A DNA stretch of 41,456 nucleotides from Roseovarius sp. A-2 (GTDB lineage: Bacteria; Pseudomonadota; Alphaproteobacteria; Rhodobacterales; Rhodobacteraceae), in the NCBI RefSeq assembly GCF_002072155.1, contig NZ_BDIY01000026.1:1-41456 (forward strand). The letters run 5' to 3'. Shown piece by piece: positions 31,033 to 38,881 of this stretch (the first letter of the stretch is position 1; each line of letters opens with the position of its first letter). Position numbers and translations under genes: made by a program. Under the pieces are notes generated by a model. It was not told the DNA's origin. It saw only the letters and a list, made by a program, of their open reading frames with translations, and searched no databases.

Positions 31033-31059
31033 AACGGGCGGTCCTTGGGCCGCCCGTTT
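31033..31059 (+). terminator. Rho-independent terminator after the outer-membrane protein gene
   Basis: AACGGGCGG (31033-31041) pairs with CCGCCCGTT (31050-31058) over 9 bp with an 8-base loop, then TTT. It lies 28 bases after the stop codon. Confidence 0.7.
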
Positions 31060-31142
31060 ACGTCTCTCACACCGTTATGGCGCGGCTCAATCGTATTGAA
31101 ACGGGGTGATGCTATGCTGCGCTGCGCTCAACACTATATGAA

Positions 31143-31376
31143 GCGGCCAGTAGTTTGCTAAAGCGCGCCTTCAGCAGATTGCTGATCGGTTCGTCGTCAT
31201 AAGCACCATCCGCCAAAAATCTTGAAACGGGCCGTCAATCTGGTTGAGAAGTCCCGGCAGGGCTGACGGATCGCCGACGTTGTCCAAGGTCAAATCCGAG
31301 CAGATGATCTCTCCGGCGGCGAGGTCTAGACCGAGGTGCAGCTTGCGCCATTTCTTGCGTTTGGCCGGCTTGGTCA
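31143..31376 (-). pseudogene. IS5-family transposase, frameshifted internal fragment
   Basis: The minus strand reads KKWRKLHLGLDLAAGEIICS, then DNVGDPSALPGLLNQIDGPF, matching residues ~158-200 of the intact IS5 transposase at 11696-12673. A frameshift at about 31222 moves to another frame that continues FLADGAYDDEP, with the second catalytic Asp. Both ends of the gene are missing. Confidence 0.75.
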
Positions 31377-31641
31377 TGTCGCTACATGACAACCTGACAA
31401 AGCCCGTCAAAGCTGGTACAGGTACAATATGATGGCCAACCGCTTTCTCATCGACCCTGAACCTTGATCTTAGGAACTACCCTTGGGGCCATGATGAAGC
31501 CATCGTTGACCAAGATCAATGATCCGATTTTGCGAGTCGTGATAACGCGAGCGTGGGCTCGGAGTCAGAATCGGTTCGCGTTATGAACGCGGCAGCAATA
31601 ACTTGTATCGTGATTTTGGAACCAGTATTTGGTACGAATAG

Positions 31642-31866
31642 ATGTCGCCCGAAGAACGAATAATCCAGCTCGAACGCGACCTGATCGAAACCCGCAATAC
31701 GGCCGCCGAGATGATCACGGATGCGATCCGGGAGTTGGTGCCCTCCGAGGCTGGCAGAGACGTCGTGGCCCGTGCGTTCGAGGATTTCGGCAAGGCAGAG
31801 GGTGTCGGCTCGATCAAAGCCAGACTGGCGCGGCTGATCGCCGCGAAGATCCGGGAACGCGGCTGA
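31642..31866 (+). CDS. Small hypothetical helical protein
   Basis: A 74-residue, charged, predicted all-helical protein (SPEERIIQLERDLIETRNTA and then DAIRELVPSEAGRDVV), likely a short coiled coil. No family is recognised. It reads in the same direction as the next small gene, with a 40-bp gap, and the two may form one unit. It lies beyond the IS5 remnant, so its upstream region may be truncated. Confidence 0.4.
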   Translation: MSPEERIIQLERDLIETRNTAAEMITDAIRELVPSEAGRDVVARAFEDFGKAEGVGSIKARLARLIAAKIRERG

Positions 31867-31906
31867 CATCACAGTCGATCAACATGAGAAGATTTGGGAG
31901 GTATCG

Positions 31907-32107
31907 ATGCCAACGAAAGACTTTCAGTCCGCGATTGTCGGAGAGCTTGAGCGCCAGGCAGCCTTTTCTCCAGAAGACGCCATCGAGCCGCATGCGATGC
32001 GTCAGAGTTTGGGCATTCTGATGACACCTTTCGACGCGGCCGTTTCAGATTTGACCGACAGAGGCATGGTGGGTTCGGTGATGGGGGCTCTCTACCTCAA
32101 ACAATAG
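31907..32107 (+). CDS. Small hypothetical protein
   Basis: A 66-residue ORF with a GGGAGG ribosome site 7 bases before ATG 31907. It is acidic in the first half (FQSAIVGELERQAAFSPEDA) and Gly/Met-rich at the end. No domain is recognised. The good ribosome site and codon use support translation. It lies 40 bp after another small gene. Confidence 0.45.
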   Translation: MPTKDFQSAIVGELERQAAFSPEDAIEPHAMRQSLGILMTPFDAAVSDLTDRGMVGSVMGALYLKQ

Positions 32108-32281
32108 CCCGCCATCGACCCGAGACAGGACCGGACATTCCGGAGCAGAAAGACGCTAGGCGAAATCGAGCTGGTCGCAATCAGGCCTCGCGACACCGCG
32201 GCTGGCAGAGTTGGCGCGCCACTCAAAACAAACCGAACGCCGGATAAATGCAATTCCTACACATCCCCATCACTTGGCAGG

Positions 32282-32416
32282 GGGAGTGGGCAAAACCTGG
32301 GGGTTACCGATCATGCTATGATGGTTTCTTTGCGAGGAGAGCTGCAGTTCTCGACGGTCGATTGGCGCTCTCATATCAAACACTGGCCGCCTGATCCCCA
32401 GGTTTTGCCCACTCCC
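32282..32416. mobile_element. 135-bp palindromic mini-element (MITE-like)
   Basis: Perfect 21-bp inverted repeats (left starting GGGAGTGGGCAAAACC at 32282-32302, right at 32396-32416) bound 135 bp with no coding capacity. The right end lies within the broken methyltransferase gene, replacing its C-terminus. Perfect ends with a short non-coding core are typical of non-autonomous elements mobilised by a related transposase. No full-length parent is in the window. Confidence 0.7.
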
Positions 32417-33450
32417 GACAACACCGGCAGCGGTCTTGCGCGGGACAGATGCTGGACCGATCGGTCGCGCAGGAGTAACCGCTGCCGCCCGTTGGACTGG
32501 GCGCATCTCGGGCCGGGTTGCGGCCACGGCGTCGACAAAAGGAAGGGCTTCATCCAAGTCCCGGACACTGGCGCGGATCATCTCGCCGTCTTCCTGCACC
32601 TTGTCGAAGACCATCAGCTGGGTTTCGACAGAGGTGCCGAGCTTGCGGTAAACCTGCCCCTGCATCGTCAGCGCCAAGCGCGGCGTCAGGAGGCCGCAGG
32701 CGCGGGACCAATGCGCGGCATCGCGTTCGGGCGTGAACCCCGGCGGCATGATCGCCACCAGCCGCCCACCGGGCGCGAGACGCTTTGCAGCCGCGATGAG
32801 ATGTTTGGCGGCGATGTGCTTGTCTCGGGAGCGATCGACCGAGGAGGCGAAGGGCGGATTCATCACCACGACGTCGGGTAGAACCGGCGTCTGCAGCAGA
32901 TCATCGATATGCTCGCCGTCATGGCCTGTGACCTCGCCGCCGAAAACTGCGCGCAGGAGGCGCTGGCGAAAGGGGTCGATTTCATTGAGCACAAGCGTGG
33001 CACCGGCCCGGGCAGCGAAAGCAGCCAGGGCACCGGTGCCAGCCGAGGGCTCCAGCACGGTCTCGCCCTTGCGGATCGCCGCCGCCCGCAAGACCAGCGC
33101 CGCAAATGGCAGCGGCGTGGAAAATTCCGATGCAGCCGGATCTGCTGCTCTGACCGGCGGGTTTCCGTGAGGAGCCGTGAGGCAAGCAGTTTTGCGGTGG
33201 CGATGTCACTTGCCGCGCCGTCCCCACGCAGCAGCACCTGGACAGCCGCGGCCTGCATCAGGTCATATGCCATGCGCCAGTCCCAGGCACCGCCAGCATC
33301 GCTGCCATGAAACGTCTCGCGCATGATGCGCGCGAGCGCTGAGCTGCGCAGAGGTAGATGATCGATCTCCGCGCCGATCTGCGCGATGGCATTGGCGAGG
33401 TTAGCGTTGGATTCAACAGGATTGGGGAGCGTTGAGCGAGGCTTGGACAT
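32417..33450 (-). pseudogene. Methyltransferase (NPPF-type) gene, frameshifted and 3'-truncated; strawberry-notch-type plasmid protein N-terminus
   Basis: Reading from ATG 33450, ~108 residues of a helical N-terminal domain (PLRSSALARIMRETFHGSDA; WDWRMAYDLMQAAAVQVLL) run to about 33130. There the frame shifts and a class I methyltransferase follows: EFSTPLPFAALVLRAAAIRK, SAM motif VLEPSAGTGALAAFAARAG, LNEID, and catalytic VVVMNPPFASSVDRS. It then runs into the palindromic element at 32416. The layout matches the N-terminus of large plasmid-borne proteins in Alphaproteobacteria that combine such a methylase-like domain with a strawberry-notch/SNF2-type helicase; the helicase part is missing. 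NPPF suggests N6-adenine or N4-cytosine chemistry. Confidence 0.72.
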
Positions 33451-33494
33451 GGGGAATTCCTTTGGATCAGGGTCTGAGTTCCAAAGGACAAAAA

Positions 33495-33527
33495 GCCCGC
33501 TCTACACTTTGACGGCGTAGAGCGGGC
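33495..33527 (-). terminator. Strong minus-strand terminator
   Basis: GCCCGCTCTAC (33495-33505) and GTAGAGCGGGC (33517-33527) form an 11-bp stem with an 11-base loop. Read on the minus strand, TTTTTG follows. It closes the RelBE-type operon, which ends at 33557, and lies 45 bp ahead of the methyltransferase pseudogene. Confidence 0.75.
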
Positions 33528-33556
33528 AATTTCTTAGCGGGGGGCCTGCACTCCGA

Positions 33557-33847
33557 TCATGGCCACTGCTGCGCTGCATGAAGAACGCGCAAAATGGTCA
33601 CCATCTCAGGGCCTTCAACATAAACCAAGATGTAGTTTGGCCGAACAACCATCTCCCGGGTCCCGTCCACACGGCCCGCGCGGTACATCTGAGGGCGTTC
33701 TGGAAGGAGGGACGTCTTGTGTTCAATCTCGTCTTTGAGAACTTGAGCGGCATCCGGGTTGTCGTCAGAGATGTAGTCAATGATTGCCAACAGATCGGCT
33801 ATGGCCGTGGCTTTCCATTCAAGATTTGGCAAGGCGCTTCCCGTCAA
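33557..33847 (-). CDS. RelE/ParE-superfamily toxin
   Basis: A 96-residue toxin of the RelE/ParE superfamily: N-terminal LEWKATAIADLLAIIDYISD (the two-helix entry), then PERPQMYRAGRVDGTREMVVRP with basic residues, and the final strands NYILVYVEGPEMVTILRVLHAAQQWP. The hallmark R-V-L-H-A..Q end supports either a ribosome-dependent mRNase (RelE) or a gyrase-poison-like ParE. The annotated start overlaps the antitoxin gene by 29 bp, common in such pairs. It is the second gene of the operon. Confidence 0.88.
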   Translation of the reverse strand: MTGSALPNLEWKATAIADLLAIIDYISDDNPDAAQVLKDEIEHKTSLLPERPQMYRAGRVDGTREMVVRPNYILVYVEGPEMVTILRVLHAAQQWP

Positions 33848-34118
33848 TCAATGCCTGGGCGTCTTGCATCGCCTTGGCATGGGGCGTTGTGGGCCTTGGA
33901 TCGTCCAGCGCTTCCTGTACCTTCGCCCGGAACCAGGCGTCATAGGCATCCGGATCAGCGGTCAATCCGGCAGGCAAGCCGCCTTCTGCGGCCACGCGGG
34001 TCAGAAGAATACGCACCGCATCGGAGAGCGTCAGACCGACGCCCGCAAGTGCGTCCGAAGCCTGTGCTTTCAGCTGATCGTCAACACGGACATGAAGCAT
34101 GGATGTTTGGGCAGGCAT
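33819..34118 (-). CDS. RelB/DinJ-family antitoxin
   Basis: A 99-residue antitoxin with an N-terminal ribbon-helix-helix typical of RelB/DinJ (SMLHVRVDDQLKAQASDALA, then GVGLTLSDAVRILLTRVAAE) and a C-terminal toxin-binding tail (YDAWFRAKVQEALDD). It should bind the palindrome at 34147-34164 as a dimer, repress its own operon and neutralise the downstream toxin. It ends by overlapping the toxin gene. The pair looks intact. Confidence 0.88.
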   Translation of the reverse strand: MPAQTSMLHVRVDDQLKAQASDALAGVGLTLSDAVRILLTRVAAEGGLPAGLTADPDAYDAWFRAKVQEALDDPRPTTPHAKAMQDAQALIDGKRLAKS

Positions 34119-34146
34119 GGATGGTCCTCCAATTGATGGGAATCAT

Positions 34147-34164
34147 GTATCTCATTTGAGATAC
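34147..34164. promoter_or_regulatory. Palindromic operator of the RelBE-type operon
   Basis: GTATCTCATTTGAGATAC is a palindrome with 8-bp arms around TT, 29 bp upstream of the antitoxin start. RelB/DinJ-type antitoxins bind such inverted sites over their promoters, so this is a strong operator candidate. Confidence 0.7.
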
Positions 34165-34222
34165 GATTTCAAGTCGGCAGTATGTGCGCGCGTGGTCCCG
34201 TGGTGTTGTCTCAGCGGGAAAC

Positions 34223-34861
34223 TCAGCCACCCTGCCCCGCCAGAAACTCCGCCAGCACCGGACTGGCCGCACCCTTCGCAGAGCTGAGCAGCTCCGAGCC
34301 CGCGAGCGTCGCTTTCGACAGGCGCACGAGCCCGCCGGTTTCCTCGATGCGGTAGCAGCGGCGCTTTTGCCGCCCGCGCCTGTAGTGGGTCGCGGTGACG
34401 ATCTGGCAGGTGCTGCCATCGGTGAGTGTCACAGGTGCTGCGAGCCTGATCTTGTCGCCTTCCTCGTAGTCCGGAATCGACGCCCAGTCCCGGCAGCGCT
34501 GGCGCCAGGCATGGGCGTAGCTGCCTTCTTCCTTCAGGTTGGAGAGAAGCCCGATCAGCCCAAGGGGAGCACGAGACTCGTTCGGGCCAGCGCTTTCCTC
34601 CATATCCCTGTAGCCCCAGTATCCGTCATCGTATCGGGTGAGGAAGACAGCCCCGAAAGTGATCGAGCCATCCGCATCTTCGACAGGGGTGCCGTCGAGA
34701 TTGGTGACCTTTGCCGCCGCGTACCAAGTCGTACCCACCTTGCAGGCTTTGACCAGTTCCGTCCTGCGCCTGTCGGCTTCGAAGGTGCAGAGCCGGGCGA
34801 TTTCCGCTTTCTCATCCGCGTAGGTCTGGACGCGGCCGTCGGTGTAGAAAAGCCATCCCAT
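34223..34861 (-). CDS. Plasmid-associated protein of unknown function (distal gene)
   Basis: A 212-residue soluble protein starting MGWLFYTDGRVQTYADEKAE. The rest contains WYAAAKV, FGAVFLTRYDDGYWGYRDME (a Trp/Tyr/Asp-rich stretch), a conserved-looking WRQRCRDW motif and a final region with basic strands (TATHYRRGRQKRRCYRI). From memory it resembles a plasmid/ICE-associated family of unknown function (possibly DUF6927). Its ATG shares one base with the stop of 34861-35454 (TAATG), so the two are co-translated. It may act in plasmid maintenance or antirestriction, but nothing in the sequence proves it. Confidence 0.65.
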   Translation of the reverse strand: MGWLFYTDGRVQTYADEKAEIARLCTFEADRRRTELVKACKVGTTWYAAAKVTNLDGTPVEDADGSITFGAVFLTRYDDGYWGYRDMEESAGPNESRAPLGLIGLLSNLKEEGSYAHAWRQRCRDWASIPDYEEGDKIRLAAPVTLTDGSTCQIVTATHYRRGRQKRRCYRIEETGGLVRLSKATLAGSELLSSAKGAASPVLAEFLAGQGG

Positions 34862-35454
34862 TATGCCGCCCTCCGGTCATCGATCTCCATCAATGCATCG
34901 AGCGGCACGCGGTAGGGCTGCATGGCATCGAAATCCTCACAATTGCCGCAGCTCTGCACGATCGCGAAGGTGTCGCAGGCATCCTTGAGGATGACCCGGA
35001 AGGTGCCGCCAAGACCTGAAGGCACCTCGTAGGTTCCGCCGATGAGATAGTCCGAGGCCCGGCGCACGAAGACGCGGATGCTGTGGCCGTCGGTGGCAAG
35101 CCGGATCGTGCCCCGCCCCCGGTCGATGAGCACCTGCACATCGTCGAGGATGTCGGTGTAGAATTGGCCGGTCAAATCGCGAAACGCCATGCGGCGCTGC
35201 GCCATCCAGTCGGTATCCCGAAACGGGTTCATGCCGTCGGCGAAGGCGAAGGAGGGATCGGCCTGTTCGGTGGTGACGATACGGGTGGTGGTGCCATCGA
35301 TGCCGTTTGAGCGCAGATGCACACCATTGCCGACGATCAGGATCAGGGCGGGCCTGTCCACGGGCCCGTTCCAGTTGGGCAGGAAGGTTTTGCAGCCGCG
35401 CGCATGAGCGATTTGCGCTGCAACAGCGGACGCAGAGAACTTGAGAATAGCCAT
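34861..35454 (-). CDS. Plasmid-associated protein of unknown function (proximal gene)
   Basis: A 197-residue protein. The N-terminus (MAILKFSASAVAAQIAHARG; FLPNWNGPVDRPALILIVGN, then GVHLRSNGIDG) resembles a family of unknown function found on alphaproteobacterial plasmids (possibly DUF3085-like). The second half has beta-rich segments (RGTIRLATDGHSIRVFVRRA; SCGNCEDFDAMQPYRVP) with a CGNC pair. The gene is translationally coupled to the 34223-34861 gene. No enzymatic motif is evident. Confidence 0.65.
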   Translation of the reverse strand: MAILKFSASAVAAQIAHARGCKTFLPNWNGPVDRPALILIVGNGVHLRSNGIDGTTTRIVTTEQADPSFAFADGMNPFRDTDWMAQRRMAFRDLTGQFYTDILDDVQVLIDRGRGTIRLATDGHSIRVFVRRASDYLIGGTYEVPSGLGGTFRVILKDACDTFAIVQSCGNCEDFDAMQPYRVPLDALMEIDDRRAA

Positions 35455-35532
35455 GGGGATGTCTTTCCGTTGGGGGTGTGGGAGGGTCGACCCGCGCAGG
35501 CGGCGTGGTCCATGTGCGGATCGCGTGATGGC

Positions 35533-35630
35533 TCAGGCCGCTTGCGCGACCTCGCTGTCAGCCTCCGGGATTTCCGCAGTGGGCGCCGCCTCATCAAAGG
35601 CGAGACCGGCGGACTGCATCATCGGCGGGC
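35533..35630 (-). pseudogene. C-terminal scrap of a gene cut by the IS6 insertion
   Basis: An open minus-strand frame from the IS6 left end reads QSAGLAFDEAAPTAEIPEAD and SEVAQAA, then stops at 35533, 79 bp before the start of the next gene. Its composition is like a native C-terminus. It is probably the end of another gene of the same plasmid operon whose body was removed by the IS6-family insertion at about 35631. Confidence 0.3.
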
Positions 35631-35680
35631 GGCTTTGTCAGGTTATTGACGCGCCCCGGCTGCACGCATAGTCCCCTGTC

Positions 35681-36118
35681 ATGATCAGCCAAGTTTCACA
35701 GCCTCGCCTGAAGGGCTTTCGCTTCCCCCGTTCCGTCATCTCTTACGCCGTCTGGGCGTATCACCGCTTTGCGCTGAGCCTGCGCGATGTCGAGGACCTG
35801 CTGGCCGAGCGAGGTGTGATCGTCTCCTACGAAAGCATCCGCGTTTGGTGCCAACGGGTCGGAACGCAGATCGCCGCGAGTATCCGTCGCGACCGTCCGG
35901 CCCCGACCGACAAATGGTACCTCGACGAGGTCGTGATCACAATCCGAGGCCAGAAGCACTGGCTTTGGCGGGCGGTCGACGTGAACGGTGACGTGCTGGA
36001 GATCCTGGTCCAAAGTCGCAGGAATGCCCATGCTGCCAAGCGATATCTTCGAAAACTGGTGCGGCGGTGGGGCGTGCCGCGGGTCATCGTGACCGACAAG
36101 CTGCGCAGCTATGGCGTC
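35681..36118 (+). pseudogene. IS6-family transposase, 3'-truncated
   Basis: From ATG 35681 the frame reads the IS6-family start (PRLKGFRFPRSVISYAVWAY; LSLRDVEDLLAERGVIVSYE), the first catalytic Asp in WYLDEVVITIRG, and the second in VIVTDKLRSYG. Native sequence ends about 36118, before the Glu-bearing C-terminal third. A GGCTTTGTCAG sequence near 35633 is a plausible left end. It is fused tail to tail with an IS630 transposase fragment. Confidence 0.85.
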
Positions 36119-36130
36119 GCCGTCCGGGGG

Positions 36131-36859
36131 CTTTGACGGTGGGCAGCACCAGCGCGAAAGCGCTCTCGCCGCCGGGGCGGGCGGTGCCGAAGAGATACGT
36201 CCATTCGTGGCGCTGATCCTGAACCCCCGGCGGGCGTTTGCCGCGCGTCCACCAGCGATGACAGAGCCGGCCCTTCTGGCCCACGCGCATCTCATCCTGA
36301 AACCAGAGGGTTATCCGCTTGCCGGGATGGGCCTCGGCGGCGCTCTCCAGTGCCGTTTGGAGCCCCCTTTTTCGAAGCGGCGCTGCGCTTTCTCGTCGGT
36401 CTTTGGATGGGTGGGGCGGGTCTTCTGTCGCGAGAACCCCTCGCGCCGCAGGATCCGCGACAGGCTCTGCGGCGGCAAGCGCTTGTCAAAGTGCTCTTCG
36501 ATCCAGCGGCAGAGGTCGGGCAGCGTCCAGCTGCTCACCCCATCGGTCTCGGGATCGGGACCGCGCAAGATGCGCTCCGACAACCGCGCCAACTCGGCTT
36601 CCGTCAGCGCCTGCGGCCGGCCAGGCGTCGGGCGGTCGTAGAGCCCCGCGAGCCCCTCGGCGTTGTAACGCACCACCGCGTCGCGAAGCGCCTGCCGATC
36701 CATTCCCGCGGCGCGCGCCGCAGCGGCCCGGCTCATGCCCTCCAGCGCGTTCGCGACCGCCAGCATACGCCGCGCCACCCGGTTCGCCTTCTCACGCGCC
36801 GCCAGTGCTCGCAGCTCTGCCGCGCTCAGTTCGTCCTTGATCTCCAACGTTCGTCCCAT
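36131..36859 (-). pseudogene. IS630-family transposase in two frames, 3'-truncated
   Basis: From ATG 36859 the first frame gives the HTH half (ELSAAELRALAAREKANRVA; GMSRAAAARAAGMDRQALRD; GLAGLYDRPTPGRPQAL) to about 36365. There a G-AAAAA-GGGGG run precedes a shift to a second frame with the catalytic half (GKRITLWFQDEMRVGQKGRL, containing the first Asp; HRWWTRGKRPPG). It ends near VLPTVKA where IS6 sequence begins. Many IS630 elements use programmed frameshifting at such runs, so the shift may be native, but the truncation makes the gene non-functional. Confidence 0.82.
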
Positions 36860-36899
36860 ACCTGCCTCTTGATCCGCTTTCCCGCACGGAATCACGGAT

Positions 36900-37281
36900 C
36901 AGGCAGGTTGGAAAGGGCCGCAGAGTCAGACGTTTCGCGCGCTGATATTAGGGTATTCGTATCATATATCAATATTCTAATTCCGCATATTGACACAGAT
37001 CAGACGTCAACACGTTCCAGGTTCTGCGCAACGCGGTGGCTGAGCACGGCCCACTGATCTGCGTCTGGTCTGTAACGCGTGCCGCGCGGTGGGATCTTGC
37101 ATGCAGCTGACGTCACTTCATGTAACCGCGGCATCAGAACCGATCCGATAGCTCAATTCGCGAGCAAAGACATAATACCGCGACCATTCCAGCCAGATTT
37201 CATTTCCGGGCGGTTTGAGCGGGACCCATTTTCAATACAGCCACCCCAACGGCCCCACATAAGCATGAAGGAGATAACCCC
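36900..37281. other. No gene recognised; AT-rich patch and upstream region of 37282 gene
   Basis: No convincing coding frame was found. An AT-rich stretch at about 36942-36985 (TATTAGGG... to ATTCTAATTCC) stands out from its GC-rich surroundings and might be promoter or IS-end sequence. The last ~20 bases hold the AAGGAG ribosome site of the following gene. Confidence 0.4.
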
Positions 37282-37665
37282 ATGAGCCTTGATTTCGGAT
37301 TCAATCGCCAAGACGAGTCCGTGGCCCTCTGGTTTCACAATCACTGGGATTTCCTCGATATGTTCACCGAAGAACCGCTGGTGCAACTCGAAACCCCAAA
37401 CGATTTCTACGTTACGCGCCCGATGGTATCTGCCGTCATCAAGAAAATCGAAGCGGAGATGGTTGAGAACGACCAACCGGTGCCCGCGATGCCCGCCTGT
37501 CACACCCAGGAATTCGCAATGCTCGAGGAAGCAATTCCTTGGGATTTTCACTGCGCTGAGCCGGAGGACTGGGAAGCTGCCCTGCCCCATTACCGCGTCT
37601 TGCTCTATCGATTGCTCGCGGATGTTCGCACTGACGGCTGCCTGATTTGCGGCTGGGACGCATGA
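37282..37665 (+). CDS. Hypothetical protein, 127 aa
   Basis: A strongly acidic protein with an excellent ribosome site (GAAGGAG, 9 bases before the ATG). It begins MSLDFGFNRQDESVALWFHN and includes VTRPMVSAVIKKIEAEMVEN, a paired PWDFHCAEPEDWEAALPHYR segment, and ends DGCLICGWDA with a C-x-x-C pair. No known domain is recognised. Size, charge and setting are like orphan plasmid or phage genes (immunity or inhibitor proteins often look like this), but no function can be claimed. Confidence 0.6.
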   Translation: MSLDFGFNRQDESVALWFHNHWDFLDMFTEEPLVQLETPNDFYVTRPMVSAVIKKIEAEMVENDQPVPAMPACHTQEFAMLEEAIPWDFHCAEPEDWEAALPHYRVLLYRLLADVRTDGCLICGWDA

Positions 37666-37930
37666 TCCTCGGCGCAGAACAAGCGAAGGCGCTCTCGCGC
37701 GGACGCTTGTCGCCCCGATGCCTCCCCTGACCAGAGCGGTGCCGTTCTTACGTGATGAGGCAGGCCCGTTTTTTGCACTGTCTCTTTTCGGCGATGCGGC
37801 AATCGCCCGGGAGGCTGGACCACATCGCCTCAATGCCATCCCCCAGCGGGATTTCCGGAGAGTTGCGAATGGTCCCACATATTCTTCGGCTGCCAAGTTG
37901 GCCGCTTCGAAACCAGTAGGGTGCCCATGT

Positions 37931-38250
37931 ACCAGCTAACCCGAAAAATTCATGAAGAGGCGGTGAGAGTGGCGTAAAGTTATGAAATCGTGTAGATTTT
38001 GAGTGTCGAAGCCAAAATCCTGGATTTCGAGGAGCCACCGCTCACCATGGGACAAATCTACACGCCCTCACCCCCGTTTGTCACCTGTGAATGGCAAGCC
38101 GATCCTGCTCGGTTTTGACGGTGCGGACATGAGTTCCGATGCGGGACTGAGCCTGCTGCGCGAGATCGAGCGGAAGGCCGGTCTGGCCGATCGCCTTGCG
38201 GCCTGCATCGCGGATACGCGTGATCCGCAGCGACATCAGGCGATCTTGTT
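37931..38250 (+). pseudogene. IS1380-family element, left end and transposase N-terminus
   Basis: A non-coding end (CCCGAAAAATTCATGA and onward) precedes an ATG at 38047 (MGQIYTPSPPFVT). After a frameshift near 38085 the frame continues GKPILLGFDGADMSSDAGLS, LLREIERKAGLADRLAACIA, DTRDPQR, the conserved N-terminus of IS1380-family transposases. Similarity stops at about 38250. Only ~65 residues remain of ~450. Confidence 0.72.
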
Positions 38251-38394
38251 GGCGAGCGACAGTCCACTTGGGGAATGCCGGATCAAAGGAGCGGCATCGA
38301 ACCGTGACACGTCGTCCATGCCTATTTCAGCCCCCGTTTAGCGCCAACGTGGCCTCAAGAGCCGGTAGTATGGATCTGCGTCATATTCACTGGT

Positions 38395-38736
38395 TCATTC
38401 GTCGAGAAGGTGCCGGTAGGGCCTCCCGGAAATAGCCTCCTGAACGATCATCAGTCCGCGGGGGCACGGCTCAGCCGGTTCATGATTTACAACGATATCA
38501 TCGACGCAGCGCCAGCTATCGATCGGCGTACCGTCTCTTTTTTCCAGGCGCTCGAGGAGGCTGATGATGTCCACGGCGGCCAGGTAGTCTGCGAACATGG
38601 CATAGAGGCGTCGGGAAAGCTCTTCCTGTTCGATTTTGTAGACAACCTTATGTGCGAGGTACTTGTTCTGGCGTAGCTCCTCTTCTCCATAGTTGATATA
38701 CGGCAGGTGTTCGATTGTATTTCGACGATTTGTCAC
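38395..38736 (-). CDS. Hypothetical protein, 113 aa
   Basis: Begins at a GTG at 38736 with an AAGGAA site 9 bases upstream. It is largely helical (EEELRQNKYLAHKVVYKIEQ; SRRLYAMFADYLAAVDIISL; LERLEKRDG) with no recognised domain and ends at 38395. Base composition is a little lower in GC than its neighbours. It lies near other plasmid-type accessory genes on the same strand. Confidence 0.5.
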   Translation of the reverse strand: MTNRRNTIEHLPYINYGEEELRQNKYLAHKVVYKIEQEELSRRLYAMFADYLAAVDIISLLERLEKRDGTPIDSWRCVDDIVVNHEPAEPCPRGLMIVQEAISGRPYRHLLDE

Positions 38737-38881
38737 GGGATATTCCTTCTTCGGTTGGTTGCGAGCAAAAGATTCTCAGACATGTGCGCGGCGTGATCCG
38801 TTCCGGGACCGCACCGCTGTTGCAGTGGTCGGAGTGGCGCCGGGCGAGCTTCAGACGCACCCGCCCGGCCGGGACGGCAGA

